Part shown: piece after piece, positions 42,677 through 51,698 of the stretch | Layout of the letters: each line of letters opens with the position of its first letter | How positions within the stretch are numbered: the first letter of the stretch is position 1 | From: Planomicrobium sp. CPCC 101079 | GTDB taxonomy: Bacteria; Bacillota; Bacilli; Bacillales_A; Planococcaceae | NCBI RefSeq assembly: GCF_007859275.1 | Contig: NZ_VOHC01000029.1 | Coordinates: 124,001-188,000 of the forward strand | Direction: 5' to 3' | Length of the DNA: 64,000 bases | Translations under genes and position numbers: made by a program | Notes under the pieces: model-generated | What the model was told of the DNA's origin: nothing | What the model saw: only the letters and a program-made list of their open reading frames with translations | The model's database searches: none

Positions 42677-43612
42677 ATGGACGTTATCCAGACAAATTCG
42701 TTAACGAAAACGTACGATGGAAAAGGCGGCATCTCAGATGTGACGCTTTCTGTAGGGGAAGGGATTGTGTATGGTTTTTTAGGGCCGAATGGTTCTGGAA
42801 AAAGCACTTTCGTTCGTACGCTTCTTGGCTTGCTGCAGCCGACAAGCGGGGAAGGGTACATTCTCGGGGAACCGATCGGGACGACAAAATCGAGGGAACA
42901 GGTAGGTTATCTTCCGGAGCTGTTTCGCTACCCGGATTGGCTGACAGGCAAGCAGTTATTGGAAAGCCATGCCGATCTGTGTAAAATCCCGGTCCGCCAA
43001 CGAAACAAACGAATTGAAGAGGTCATAGAGCTAGTAGGAATGACCGGAAGAGACAATGGCCGGATAAGCGGTTTTTCAAAAGGCATGTCTCAACGGATCG
43101 GCCTCGCTTGCGCGATATTAAACGACCCGAAGGTGATTTTTTTGGATGAGCCCACTTCTGCACTGGATCCGATCGGGCGCAAAGATGTCCGCGATCTCAT
43201 GGTTTATCTGCGTGATCAAGGCAAAACAGTTTTCTTGAACAGCCATTTGTTATATGAAGTGGAATCGGTGTGCGACCACGTGTCGATTGTCCACCAAGGA
43301 GAAATGATTGCACAAGGGCCTTGGAGAGAATTGATGATGACCGAAGCGCAAGTTGAAATTGTAACAGAAGGGTCTATAAGTGCCCCGTTTCCTCCGTTCA
43401 TCACTGATTACCAAAAAGGCAAAGCGGAGGAAGGGCGTACACGGTGGGTGGTCCAGCTGGAAACCGAAAAGGATATACCTAAAATCCTTCACCATTTATC
43501 TTCCAGGCATATTGACGTCTATGAAGTAAAACCGATCAATCCTCATTTAGAAGATGTTTTCATGCATTGGGTAAACCGGAAAAAGGAGAGCGCTTATGTG
43601 GACAATCAGTAA
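42677..43612 (+). CDS. ABC transporter ATP-binding protein
   Basis: 311 residues. Walker A LGPNGSGKST, signature GFSKGMSQRIGLACAIL, Walker B KVIFLDEPTSALDP, switch His NSHLLYEVE. The C-terminal ~90 residues form an accessory domain, as in the drug/NosF-type export ATPases. GAGGGGGGAAGAGG precedes the ATG. Its stop overlaps the permease start by 17 bp. The arrangement ECF sigma, anti-sigma, ABC ATPase, permease recalls the B. subtilis sigY-yxlCDEFG locus, though here a terminator separates the halves. Confidence 0.92.
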   Translation: MDVIQTNSLTKTYDGKGGISDVTLSVGEGIVYGFLGPNGSGKSTFVRTLLGLLQPTSGEGYILGEPIGTTKSREQVGYLPELFRYPDWLTGKQLLESHADLCKIPVRQRNKRIEEVIELVGMTGRDNGRISGFSKGMSQRIGLACAILNDPKVIFLDEPTSALDPIGRKDVRDLMVYLRDQGKTVFLNSHLLYEVESVCDHVSIVHQGEMIAQGPWRELMMTEAQVEIVTEGSISAPFPPFITDYQKGKAEEGRTRWVVQLETEKDIPKILHHLSSRHIDVYEVKPINPHLEDVFMHWVNRKKESAYVDNQ

Positions 43613-44465
43613 ATTGACATTTAAAGAAATCGTATCAAAGCGGATCTTTATGATCACAATCGTTATGACGCTCATTTTTCTGGCTCTTTATGGAACGGCT
43701 ATCTATTTTGCTGGAAAGGAAGGAGCGGAGGTTGGAGACGGTGGCCAAGGAACAGAAGCGATTTTGCTGCAGCAGTTTGTCTCTTCACAGCTTTTAGGGG
43801 TCGGCCTTTATTTTTCATCTTTTATTACAGCTTTGCTGGCGATATTGTCCAGTGTCAGTACAATTTCCGGGGAAGTGTCAAGCCACCAAATCGATACGTG
43901 GTTGATGCGCCCGATTTCCAGATCCCAATTCGTGTTAGGAAAGTTTATGGGTTTAGCCTTTCTGATGATTGCCTATGCGGTCTGCCTGTTTTTTAGCATC
44001 ATCCTTTTGCATCAAGGGATTGGCACAGACTGGATGGCATTGAACCTCCAACCCATGCAATTGATAAAAGCGGTAAGCGTATTTGCGATACAACCGTTTG
44101 TTTTGATAGCGTTCGGGCTCTTATTAAGCACGCGCATGACCACATTAAATGCAGGGATTGTGTCAATTATGCTGTATGGAGCCGCCTTTATCGGAGGCTT
44201 TATAGAACAATTTGGCGCACTGGTTGAGAAAACAAGTCTCGTAAACATCGGGATCATCATGAGCTTGGTTTTTCCAATCGATTCAATGTACCGGAAAATG
44301 ACCATTTTGCTATTTGATACGGCGGATAATCCACTGTCACTCGCACAAGGCGGAATGTTCACAAGTATCTCCACCCCAGGCAATGTGATGGTTTGGTATG
44401 CGGTGCTATACGGCGTAGTTGCCGTGATTTTGGCCATTTACAGCTTTAAAAACCGCGATGTGTGA
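43596..44465 (+). CDS. ABC-2 type permease
   Basis: 289 residues, six helices, start inside the end of the ATPase gene. Typical ABC-2 exporter features: an N-terminal TFKEIVSKRIFMITIV, the loop SSVSTISGEVSSHQIDTWLMRPISRSQFVLGK linking helices 2 and 3. No substrate is apparent; the sigma/anti-sigma context suggests export of a toxic or envelope-active compound. Confidence 0.9.
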   Translation: MWTISKLTFKEIVSKRIFMITIVMTLIFLALYGTAIYFAGKEGAEVGDGGQGTEAILLQQFVSSQLLGVGLYFSSFITALLAILSSVSTISGEVSSHQIDTWLMRPISRSQFVLGKFMGLAFLMIAYAVCLFFSIILLHQGIGTDWMALNLQPMQLIKAVSVFAIQPFVLIAFGLLLSTRMTTLNAGIVSIMLYGAAFIGGFIEQFGALVEKTSLVNIGIIMSLVFPIDSMYRKMTILLFDTADNPLSLAQGGMFTSISTPGNVMVWYAVLYGVVAVILAIYSFKNRDV

Positions 44466-44651
44466 ATAGGCGAAAGCTCTCTGTTCCAACCATTGGCGCA
44501 GATTCCCTTAAAGACAGTAATTCAGGTTTAGAAAATAAGCCTTTTCGTTGTATACGGGTATGGTAAAGTTGGAAAGTATCGCAGACGTGAAAAAAAGAAA
44601 TGGATTTTTACAGTTGGCTGGATATAAGCATTAAGGACGGTGGTATAAAAG

Positions 44652-45359
44652 ATGGACTTTGAAACGGTTATGAGGGAACTTGAAGCGTTGGGCAAGGAAC
44701 GGACGAAAAAAAGGTACTTATCCAATGGCGCACATGAGCCGCTTTTTGGCGTAGCTATAGGGGCTATGAAGCCGATCGCAAAGAAAATAAAAATTGATCA
44801 ACGGTTAGCTGAGGAACTCTATGCTACAGGGAACTACGATGCCATGTATTTTGCGGGCATCATTGCAGACCCGAACGCTATGACACAATCGGATTATGAC
44901 CGCTGGATGGATGGCGCCTATTTTTTTATGCTGTCTGATTATGTAGTGGCAGTCACTTTATCTGAGTCGGACATTGCTCAAGAGGTAGCCGATAACTGGA
45001 TTGCCAGCGGCGAGGAGCTGAAAATGTCGGCGGGGTGGAGCTGTTACTGTTGGCTTTTAGGAAATCGCCGGGACGGCGAATTCTCTGAAAGCAAGATTTC
45101 AGATATGCTCGATACAGTGAAAAATACAATCCATGATGCACCAGAGCGGACGAAATCCGCTATGAATAATTTCCTGTACACTGTTGGGATTTCCTATATC
45201 CCATTAAACACAAAGGCGATTGAGACTGCAGCAGAAATAGGGGCAGTAGAGATCAAGGGAGCAGAGAAAAAAAGCAGCTTCTTGAATGCTTACGAAAGCA
45301 TCCAAAAAGACATGGATAAAGGAAGATTAGGCTTCAAACGCAAGTATGTAAGATGTTAG
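44652..45359 (+). CDS. DNA alkylation repair family (AlkD/AlkC-like HEAT) protein
   Basis: 235 residues, all helical repeats. It starts with ETVMRELEALGKERTKKRYLSNGA and contains FGVAIGAMKPIAKKIK, YDAMYFAGIIADPNAMT and a late TVGISYIPLNTKAIETA, matching the DNA alkylation repair enzyme family that includes AlkD glycosylases. Whether it keeps glycosylase activity cannot be read by eye. It forms its own transcript ending at 45439-45469. Confidence 0.85.
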   Translation: MDFETVMRELEALGKERTKKRYLSNGAHEPLFGVAIGAMKPIAKKIKIDQRLAEELYATGNYDAMYFAGIIADPNAMTQSDYDRWMDGAYFFMLSDYVVAVTLSESDIAQEVADNWIASGEELKMSAGWSCYCWLLGNRRDGEFSESKISDMLDTVKNTIHDAPERTKSAMNNFLYTVGISYIPLNTKAIETAAEIGAVEIKGAEKKSSFLNAYESIQKDMDKGRLGFKRKYVRC

Positions 45360-45438
45360 CATATCGCTTTGCATAAGGGAGTTGCGCTTTAAGTGCGAGC
45401 AGAGAGTTGAAAAGGGGAATAGCTTTTCAGCCAAAATT

Positions 45439-45470
45439 AGAGAGGGCGCAGAATTCGCCCTCTCTTTTTA
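45439..45470 (+). terminator. intrinsic terminator
   Basis: Perfect 10-bp stem AGAGAGGGCG / CGCCCTCTCT, 7-nt loop, TTTT. Confidence 0.85.
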
Positions 45471-45560
45471 TCGGGGATCAAGACGATAAGAGATTGCTCT
45501 CGGTCTGCTAAACTGTACTGGGCAATTCCGGAGAATCGATTGCTAACGGCTTGCGTTCAA

Positions 45561-46508
45561 TTAATGATGGTGATGGGCATGCGGCGGTTCATTTTTCGCC
45601 GTACAGAGAATGGAGTTGTCGTGTTTGTGTGCAACAGATTCCATTTGAATTGTCACATGCGTAATTCCTTTATGCTCAAGGCTATGTTCGATAAGGTGCA
45701 GGATGTTTTCGCTTTCTGCAATCGTAAGATGATTGTCGATAACTGCATGGCAGGATAGAGCATTCAGGCCGCTTGTAATGCACCAGATATGCAGGTCGTG
45801 GACACCTTGGATTCCTTTTGTTTTTTTGATCGTTTGAAGAATGTCATTAACATCGATATTTTGTGGCGTTCCTTCCATTAATACATGAACAGATGCTTTT
45901 ATTACAAAATAACCGCTTCTTAAGACAAGGAGGGCGACGATGACGCTTGCCAATGGATCTGCCCATCCCCAGCCGAAGAACATCATCAGCAATGCAGCTG
46001 AAATGGCACCTACTGAACCGAGCATATCGCTGAGCACATGCAGATAAGCGCCACGCATATTCAAATTCTCATGTGTGTCTCCACCCCGCATCATAATCCA
46101 GGCGACAAGAATATTGACCGCCAAACCGATGGCGCTGACAATCAGCATGCCTGTTGTTGCCACTTCCGGCGGGTTTGAGAACCGGTCAATTGCTTCATAG
46201 AAAATATAAAGAGCCACAAGAATTAAAGTGACGCCGTTTACGACAGCAGCAAGAATTTCAAAACGCTTATAGCCATATGTGTTGCTGGGGCTTGCTGCTT
46301 TTTCAGCAAGTTTGAAGGCGACAAGGGCAATCGCTAATGAGATGGAGTCACTTAGCATATGCCCGGCATCTGACAACAGCGCAAGGCTATTCGTCAAGAA
46401 GCCCCCGATTGCCTCAATGATCATATAACTTGTAATGATGATAAATGAAACCATTAAAACTTTTTTGTTGGCACCGTGAGTATGGTTATGACTATGGTCA
46501 TGAGCCAT
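45561..46508 (-). CDS. czcD: CDF-family Zn/Cd/Co efflux protein, CzcD-like
   Basis: 315 residues. N terminus is His-rich (HDHSHNHTHG) and so is the C terminus (HAHHHH). CDF signature SLALLSDAGHMLSDSISLAIALVAF holds the HD metal site; the second HxxxD is in RGAYLHVLSDMLGSVGA. Six helices plus a cytoplasmic C-terminal domain. It extrudes Zn2+, Cd2+ or Co2+ by proton/potassium antiport. It is downstream of the ArsR-type gene czrA and presumably repressed by it. Confidence 0.93.
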   Translation of the reverse strand: MAHDHSHNHTHGANKKVLMVSFIIITSYMIIEAIGGFLTNSLALLSDAGHMLSDSISLAIALVAFKLAEKAASPSNTYGYKRFEILAAVVNGVTLILVALYIFYEAIDRFSNPPEVATTGMLIVSAIGLAVNILVAWIMMRGGDTHENLNMRGAYLHVLSDMLGSVGAISAALLMMFFGWGWADPLASVIVALLVLRSGYFVIKASVHVLMEGTPQNIDVNDILQTIKKTKGIQGVHDLHIWCITSGLNALSCHAVIDNHLTIAESENILHLIEHSLEHKGITHVTIQMESVAHKHDNSILCTAKNEPPHAHHHH

Positions 46509-46563
46509 TCCAATCCCCCCTTAAGCTTTCCTGGATTTTATAGCCTCTTCTATCACTTTTTTA

Positions 46564-46586
46564 AAAAGCGCGGCAAATAGCGCTTA
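46564..46586 (-). terminator. weak terminator between czrA and czcD
   Basis: AAGCGC / GCGCTT with an 8-nt loop and, on the minus strand, TTTAAAAAA after it. It may lower czcD expression relative to czrA. Confidence 0.5.
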
Positions 46587-46919
46587 ATGATGAGCCGCAT
46601 GCTCAATGGCTTGAGTCAGCAGATTCATGATATGGTCATCGTCTTTGGAATAATACAATGTTGTCCCGGCTCTTCTATACTTTACCAAGCGCAGCTGTTT
46701 TAAAAAGCGTAATTGATGGGACACGGTAGACTGGCTTAAATCCAGTTTCTCTGCAATGCCATTGACGGAATGTTCAGCTGAACAAAGCAAGTTCAAAATG
46801 CGTATTCGGGTCGGGTCGCTTAATGCTTTGAACGTTTGGGATACCACAAATAAGGTTTCTTCATCTAACTGCCGCTCTGCTTCAAAATGGTCTTCTTCTT
46901 TTTCAAAATCCTGCTTCAT
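46584..46919 (-). CDS. czrA: ArsR/SmtB-family metal sensor, CzrA-like
   Basis: 111 residues. [32 protein letters not shown], followed by the beta-wing [16 protein letters not shown]. The C-terminal helix carries [15 protein letters not shown], matching the alpha-5 Zn-binding D/H...H..H set of CzrA-type sensors. A 26-bp operator palindrome lies 44 bp upstream. Zn2+ or Co2+ releases it and derepresses czcD. Confidence 0.92.
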   Translation of the reverse strand: MKQDFEKEEDHFEAERQLDEETLFVVSQTFKALSDPTRIRILNLLCSAEHSVNGIAEKLDLSQSTVSHQLRFLKQLRLVKYRRAGTTLYYSKDDDHIMNLLTQAIEHAAHH

Positions 46920-46962
46920 TTTGCGGCACCTCCGATTATCAGTCCATAGATTTTCTTTAAAC

Positions 46963-46988
46963 TATATATGAACATATATTCATATATA
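46963..46988. promoter_or_regulatory. CzrA-type operator
   Basis: TATATATGAA and TTCATATATA form a perfect inverted repeat around CATATA. This closely resembles the operators of ArsR/SmtB metal sensors (TGAACA..A..TGTTCA type). Confidence 0.82.
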
Positions 46989-47083
46989 AAGTATATGCCT
47001 CTTGTCCAAGGCCCGTCAAGCGAATGCTGAAAAGGTTTTCTTCTTGTTTATTTATTCATAACCGCGATTTCCGGTTTTAATTG

Positions 47084-47120
47084 AAAACAGCGTGCACCCG
47101 AAAAGATGCACGCTGTTTTT
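47084..47120 (-). terminator. terminator after cadA
   Basis: AAAACAGCGTGCA / TGCACGCTGTTTT, perfect 13-bp stem with a 10-nt loop, just past the cadA stop. Confidence 0.85.
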
Positions 47121-47121
47121 C

Positions 47122-49542
47122 TTATTCTTTTACGCGCAAAAGCCGTAAACTATTTAATGCGACCAGAAGAGTAGCTCCCATATCGGATAAAATGGCAATC
47201 CAAAGGGTCAGCCAACCAGGGATGACCAGCAGCAGCGCAAACACTTTGATGCCGATTGCAAAAGCGATGTTCGCTTTGATGACATTCAAGGATTTCCGGC
47301 TCAATTTCACGGTGAAGGGCAGCTTGCTCAAATCATCGCCCATTAACGCGACATCAGCTGTTTCCAGCGCTGTATCGGTTCCGGCTCCGCCCATGGCAAT
47401 TCCGACTGTAGAAGCGGCAAGTGCCGGGGCATCGTTCACGCCATCTCCGACCATCGCGACCTTGCCATACTCGGCTCTTAATCGTTTGATAAAGTCCAAT
47501 TTATCTTCGGGCATCAGTTCTGCCCGGATTTCAGAGACGCCCACCTGCTGGCCAATGGCATTTCCGGTTCCTTTGTTGTCACCCGTCAGCATGATTGTCT
47601 TCTTAATGCCTATTTGATGCAGTTTCTGGATAATTTCCTTGCTTGAATCCCGGACTTCATCGGCCACGGCAATAAAAGCCAATATTTCTTTTTGCGTCCC
47701 GATGATCATCGCTGTCTTTCCCTGATTTTGGAGGACGGACACGATTTGTTCCAGGCTGCTATCGCCACTCGCGGCGCCAAGCTCGTTGAACAGCACCGGG
47801 CTGCCGATATAATACGTAGTTCCATTCACCGTGCCTTTGATTCCTTTGCCGGTGATGGAAGAGAAATTTTCGACCGGTACATCGGAATAGCGAATGTTTT
47901 CTTCATCCGCTTTTTTCATGATGGCGGATGCAAGGGGATGTTGGGAACGATACTCCAAGGCTGTCACGATGGAGAGAAGTTCTTTTTCATCAGCCAGTTT
48001 GTCGATTAGTTCAAAGTCGGTCACAACCGGAACCCCTTTAGTGAGGGTGCCGGTCTTATCAAAGGCGATGGCTTTGAGTGTGCCCATCTCCTCCAAATAG
48101 ATGCCGCCTTTTATCAGAACCCCTTTTTTCGCTGCGTTCCCGATAGCGGAAACAATGGAAATTGGCGTGGAAATGACCAAGGCGCAAGGGCATCCCACTA
48201 CCAATACCGCGAGCCCTTGATAGACCCAGGTTTCCCAGCTGGCATCAAACAAAAGGGGAGGGACAATGGCGACCAGTGCTGCAACCACCATAATGATCGG
48301 TGTATAGTACTTGGCAAATTTATCGATGAACGCTTGTGAAGGTGCCCGTTCGCCTTGCGCTTCCTCGACCAGGTGAATGATTTTCGCAATGGTTGTATCT
48401 TCTACTAATTTGGTGATTTTGACTTCAAGCAAACCTTCTTCATTTAATGTGCCGGCAAAGACTTCATCGTTCACTGTTTTGGCCACCGGAACAGATTCTC
48501 CGGTAATTGCCGCCTGATTGACTGCCGAGTAACCATTGGCCACTACGCCGTCCATCGCGATTTTCTGCCCGGGCCTTACGATCATTGTGTCCCCAAGAGC
48601 AATGTCCTCGACATGGATCATCATTTCTTGTCCATTCCGGCGGACGAGTGCTTCTTTCGGTGCAATATCCATCAAGGAGCGGATCGATTGTCTGGCCTGG
48701 TCCATGGAATAGCGTTCCAGCGCTTCGCTGATAGCAAAAAGAATGACCACAATGGAAGCTTCCGCCCATTCGCCAATGATCGCAGCCCCAATGACTGCCA
48801 CTGTCATAAGGGTCTTCATATCAAAATCAAGGCGCGCCAAGTTCTGAAACCCAACTTTAAAGAGTGAGAATCCCCCGATGACAATAGCCCCCATAAACAG
48901 AAGGGACGTCATCAAGTTTTCTTCGCCGTTCACAAATTGGGAAATGTAACCGAAGACGATCAACAGGGAAGAGTAGAGCAGCACGCTGTGTTTTTGATAA
49001 AAAGGCACTTTGTCCTCTTTTGAGGCTGGCGCGTTTTCACTTTTTGCCCCATGTCCGCTTTGTCTGCCAACCGTTTCGGGAATCACCTTCAGGTTTTCAA
49101 AAGCACCGGCTTTTTCCAGCTCTTGAACCGTGGCAGCCCCTTGAACGGAAAGTTTCGAAGCTCCAAAATTCACTTTTGCGTCTTGGACCCCCGGAAGAGA
49201 TTTAACGTTTTTCTCGAATTTCCCGGCGCAATTGGCACAGCTGAAACCTTCTATACGATAGGTGCTCTTGGCTTCATCTGGCACTTTAGCTGGTGAGGCT
49301 GCAGGGCGTCTCGTTTTTTCCGGGGCAACTTTCAAGTTTTCGAAGGCGCCGGCTTTTTCCAGTTCCTCAACAGTCGCTTCGCCGAAAACTGAAATCTTCG
49401 AAGCCCCAAAATTCACTTGGGCGTCTTGCACACCAGGAAGGCTTTTGACGTTCTTCTCGAATTTTCCGGCGCAATTGGCACAGGAAAACCCTTGAACCCG
49501 GTAGACTGTTTTCTCCTCTGGTATTTTCGCTTTTTCAACCAA
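47122..49542 (-). CDS. cadA: P1B-type Cd/Zn/Pb-transporting ATPase with two HMA domains
   Basis: About 806 residues. Two N-terminal HMA domains share [18 protein letters not shown] and are almost identical over ~55 residues. The ATPase core has the CPC membrane motif ([13 protein letters not shown]), DKTGTLT phosphorylation site, SQHPLASAI (HP motif) and [16 protein letters not shown] with this context fits CadA exporting Cd2+, Zn2+ or Pb2+. The start is uncertain: TTG 49542 (9 nt from GGAGG) is preferred to GTG 49551, which is too close. It overlaps cadC, so translation is coupled. Confidence 0.93.
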   Translation of the reverse strand: MVEKAKIPEEKTVYRVQGFSCANCAGKFEKNVKSLPGVQDAQVNFGASKISVFGEATVEELEKAGAFENLKVAPEKTRRPAASPAKVPDEAKSTYRIEGFSCANCAGKFEKNVKSLPGVQDAKVNFGASKLSVQGAATVQELEKAGAFENLKVIPETVGRQSGHGAKSENAPASKEDKVPFYQKHSVLLYSSLLIVFGYISQFVNGEENLMTSLLFMGAIVIGGFSLFKVGFQNLARLDFDMKTLMTVAVIGAAIIGEWAEASIVVILFAISEALERYSMDQARQSIRSLMDIAPKEALVRRNGQEMMIHVEDIALGDTMIVRPGQKIAMDGVVANGYSAVNQAAITGESVPVAKTVNDEVFAGTLNEEGLLEVKITKLVEDTTIAKIIHLVEEAQGERAPSQAFIDKFAKYYTPIIMVVAALVAIVPPLLFDASWETWVYQGLAVLVVGCPCALVISTPISIVSAIGNAAKKGVLIKGGIYLEEMGTLKAIAFDKTGTLTKGVPVVTDFELIDKLADEKELLSIVTALEYRSQHPLASAIMKKADEENIRYSDVPVENFSSITGKGIKGTVNGTTYYIGSPVLFNELGAASGDSSLEQIVSVLQNQGKTAMIIGTQKEILAFIAVADEVRDSSKEIIQKLHQIGIKKTIMLTGDNKGTGNAIGQQVGVSEIRAELMPEDKLDFIKRLRAEYGKVAMVGDGVNDAPALAASTVGIAMGGAGTDTALETADVALMGDDLSKLPFTVKLSRKSLNVIKANIAFAIGIKVFALLLVIPGWLTLWIAILSDMGATLLVALNSLRLLRVKE
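49040..49510 (-). repeat. internal direct duplication of the HMA module in cadA
   Basis: The two HMA-coding blocks plus linkers (about 49060-49250 and 49320-49510) are near-identical at DNA level, for example the block coding for [10 protein letters not shown], and differ by few codons. This suggests recent duplication inside the gene. Confidence 0.75.
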
Positions 49543-49900
49543 TTTCAACACCCTCCTTCTGATGGGTGAAGGCCACTTGCACCAAATGTTTCACATGTTC
49601 ATCATCCAATGAATAATAAACCAATTTCCCTTCTTTGCTGTATTTGGCTAAGCCCATATTTTTTAACAGCCGAAGGTGATAGGACGCAGTTGCAATTGTA
49701 GAGCCGATGATATTGGCGACATCGCAGACGCATAGTTTGTCTTCCAGTGATAACGCATAAGCAATTTTGATTCTCGTATCGTCAGACAGCGCTTTGAAAA
49801 TTTTCGCAACTTCCAACGGATTTTGTTCCGAAAGCTGTTGCTGGACTCTTTCTACTTTTTCTCCGTCCACACACAAAATTTCGCACGTATCTTTGCTCAT
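49535..49900 (-). CDS. cadC: ArsR/SmtB-family metal sensor, CadC-like
   Basis: 121 residues from ATG 49900, behind AAGGAGAAGATACG; the frame is open to 50035 but the extra length covers the operator region. Metal-binding Cys are in DTCEILCVD at the N terminus and KLCVCDVAN (alpha-3), as in Staphylococcus CadC. The [22 protein letters not shown] and wing [15 protein letters not shown] follow. It represses the cadCA operon until Cd2+, Pb2+ or Zn2+ binds. Confidence 0.92.
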   Translation of the reverse strand: MSKDTCEILCVDGEKVERVQQQLSEQNPLEVAKIFKALSDDTRIKIAYALSLEDKLCVCDVANIIGSTIATASYHLRLLKNMGLAKYSKEGKLVYYSLDDEHVKHLVQVAFTHQKEGVEIG

Positions 49901-50033
49901 CGTATCTTCTCCTTTTGGTCCATTGGATTTTTCCGGAAACCTTTTTTCTATAGAATGACTAAGATGGCAATCCGCTTCAGCGGCACCCATTCCTCTATGT
50001 AAAACAAATAAATAGCTTTTCGTATAAATCAAC

Positions 50034-50053
50034 ATTCAAACGAACGTTTGATT
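50034..50053. promoter_or_regulatory. cad operator, site 1
   Basis: TCAAACG / CGTTTGA perfect inverted repeat around AA, within ATTCAAACGAACGTTTGATT. It lies about 135 bp before the cadC start. Confidence 0.75.
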
Positions 50054-50094
50054 ATTGTAAGTGTATAAATATTCTGGCTAAATGTCAATTGAAC

Positions 50095-50114
50095 ATTCAA
50101 ACAAGCGTTTAAAT
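50095..50114. promoter_or_regulatory. cad operator, site 2
   Basis: ATTCAAACAAGCGTTTAAAT is a near copy of site 1, 61 bp away. Two sites suggest cooperative or two-promoter control. Confidence 0.65.
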
Positions 50115-50215
50115 GTTGTACTCCGCAGTGCCGGATTTGCTGTTTTGACAGGATTTTTATGGTCTAAAAGAGAATGGGAGTAAAAGGCCATTTATATGTA
50201 AAGGATGAAGTTCAG

Positions 50216-50716
50216 ATGAAGGTTACTTTTATTGCGGCAATGGATAAAAATCGAGTTATTGGCAAAGATAACGACATTCCTTGGAGAATTCCAAGGGATT
50301 GGGAATATGTGAAAGAAACCACCGAAGGGCACTCGATAATTTTAGGGAGAAGAAATTTCGAATCTATCGGAAGAGCCCTGCCAAAGAGAAGAAATATTGT
50401 ACTGACAAGAAACCCGGATTTTTGGTGCAAGGGCTGCGAAATTGCCCACTCCATTCAAGAAGTCTTTGGATTATGTAAAAATGAACAGGAAATCTTCATC
50501 TTTGGCGGGGAAGAAATCTATAGAGCCTTTTTGCCCTACGCAGAAAAAATGCACATCACCAGGATTGATCATGAATTTGAAGGTGACACATTTTTCCCGG
50601 AAGTAGACTTTTCGCAATGGACAGAAGTGTCGGTTAAGAAAGGCATTCGGGACAGTGAAAATCCATATGCCTATTCTTTTCATGTGTACGAAAGCCGATT
50701 ATCGGACCACGAATAA
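50216..50716 (+). CDS. dihydrofolate reductase
   Basis: 166 residues from ATG 50216 behind AAAGGATG; the open frame from 50174 adds 14 residues without a good site. DHFR motifs: FIAAMDKNRVIGKDNDIPWRIP, with the catalytic acid in PRDWEYVKETT, ILGRRNFESIGRALP and IFIFGGEEIYRAFLP. It reduces dihydrofolate with NADPH. There is no thyA next to it, so it may be an accessory DHFR rather than the housekeeping one. Trimethoprim resistance is possible but cannot be read here. It lies between the cad and cop genes. Confidence 0.88.
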   Translation: MKVTFIAAMDKNRVIGKDNDIPWRIPRDWEYVKETTEGHSIILGRRNFESIGRALPKRRNIVLTRNPDFWCKGCEIAHSIQEVFGLCKNEQEIFIFGGEEIYRAFLPYAEKMHITRIDHEFEGDTFFPEVDFSQWTEVSVKKGIRDSENPYAYSFHVYESRLSDHE

Positions 50717-50732
50717 AAGGAGGTGGATTCTC

Positions 50733-51008
50733 CTGAAAAAACTATATTCAATCTTTTCAGCAATTTTCTTTGCATTAATGATTTTGCCGCTTGCTCTTCC
50801 ATATTCTCCTGGAATTTTCAATCTTTTAGAAGCTATCATGAACCTCAACTTCTATTTGCCGCTCATTCTTGGGGCAGCAGGAATTATTCTGGGATTCATA
50901 GGAGTGAAAGGAAATGTGAGGTTATACCTCGTTCTATTTCATGCCGTGGGTTTAGGTTTTTACATACTGGTTGCTTTTGCGGCTGTATTTGGATTTAAAG
51001 AACCTTGA
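50733..51008 (+). CDS. small membrane protein with a likely CTG start
   Basis: AAAGGAGGTGG (50717-50726) is an excellent ribosome site, but no ATG, GTG or TTG follows at the right distance; CTG 50733 fits at 9 nt and opens a basic N terminus (LKKLYSIFSAIFFALMIL). The 91-residue product has three membrane helices (LPLILGAAGIILGFIGV, LYLVLFHAVGLGFYILVAF). Seventeen bp after the DHFR stop, so cotranscribed. Function unknown. Confidence 0.55.
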   Translation: MKKLYSIFSAIFFALMILPLALPYSPGIFNLLEAIMNLNFYLPLILGAAGIILGFIGVKGNVRLYLVLFHAVGLGFYILVAFAAVFGFKEP

Positions 51009-51266
51009 ATGCAAGTCGAAGCAAAATCATGAAATAGCAAGAGGAGAGGGTATGCGGCTGAAGTAATATCAGAGACACTGGATTTGCTTTTGATAAGTTA
51101 GCCCTTTCGGCAGTAGTTGCTGAAACACAAACTGAGAATCTGCCTTCTTGTAGGCTTTGGGATAGGTAAGGGATGGAATTGGATCGAATGATATTCAGAT
51201 TTGGAGCCGAACAAGCAATTTATATTAGCCATCAGAAATAAGCTGAATTCTATAGAAACAATTGCT
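51009..51266. other. intergenic stretch before csoR
   Basis: About 260 bp without a recognisable gene or terminator; it ends at the csoR promoter. Confidence 0.4.
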
Positions 51267-51295
51267 TTGACAAAAGCAATAAAGTTTAATATGAT
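51267..51295 (+). promoter_or_regulatory. sigma-A promoter of csoR
   Basis: TTGACA (51267-51272), exactly 17-bp spacer, TATGAT (51290-51295). Near consensus. A CsoR-like GGGTATAGGGTAT stretch follows at 51297-51309. Confidence 0.85.
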
Positions 51296-51332
51296 ACGGG
51301 TATAGGGTATGTTGAATCGGGAGGTTCGGTAA

Positions 51333-51620
51333 ATGGAAAAAACGATGAAGTCTACAGTACAGCCAAACAAGCAGCAGCTTTTGAATCGGCTGAAGCGTAT
51401 TGAAGGCCAGGTTCGCGGCGTTCATCAAATGGTGGAAAATGATCGTTATTGTGTGGATATCTTGCACCAGGTCAGTGCTATCCAGTCAGCAATGAACAAA
51501 GTATCATTGGCTCTTTTGGAAGATCATACTCATCATTGTGTAGCGAAAGCCATTAAGGAAAACAAAGGCGAAGAAGCGATCAGCGAACTGATGGACGTTA
51601 TGAAAACTATGACAAAATAA
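51333..51620 (+). CDS. csoR: CsoR copper-sensing repressor
   Basis: 95 residues, all helical, with GGGAGG before the ATG. The family sequence LNRLKRIEGQVRGVHQMVE is present, and Cu(I) ligands Cys-His-Cys are placed as in CsoR (DRYCVDIL, then THHCVAKAI). Cu(I) binding releases DNA and induces copZ and copA, which follow. CsoR-type sites lie before each of those genes. Confidence 0.95.
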   Translation: MEKTMKSTVQPNKQQLLNRLKRIEGQVRGVHQMVENDRYCVDILHQVSAIQSAMNKVSLALLEDHTHHCVAKAIKENKGEEAISELMDVMKTMTK

Positions 51621-51642
51621 ACTCTGGAACAAAACAGTTGAA

Positions 51643-51659
51643 ATACCCTTTTGGGGTAT
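51643..51659. promoter_or_regulatory. CsoR operator before copZ
   Basis: ATACCC TTTTG GGGTAT, a perfect inverted repeat of the known CsoR type, 39 bp before the copZ start. Confidence 0.85.
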
Positions 51660-51698
51660 GTTAGATTGGAAGAAAATAGATACTGGGAGGCAAAAACA

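Noticed and set aside
50216-50716. Calling the DHFR a trimethoprim-resistance determinant
   Set aside because: No resistance-specific residue could be established by eye, and the location next to metal genes is not proof.
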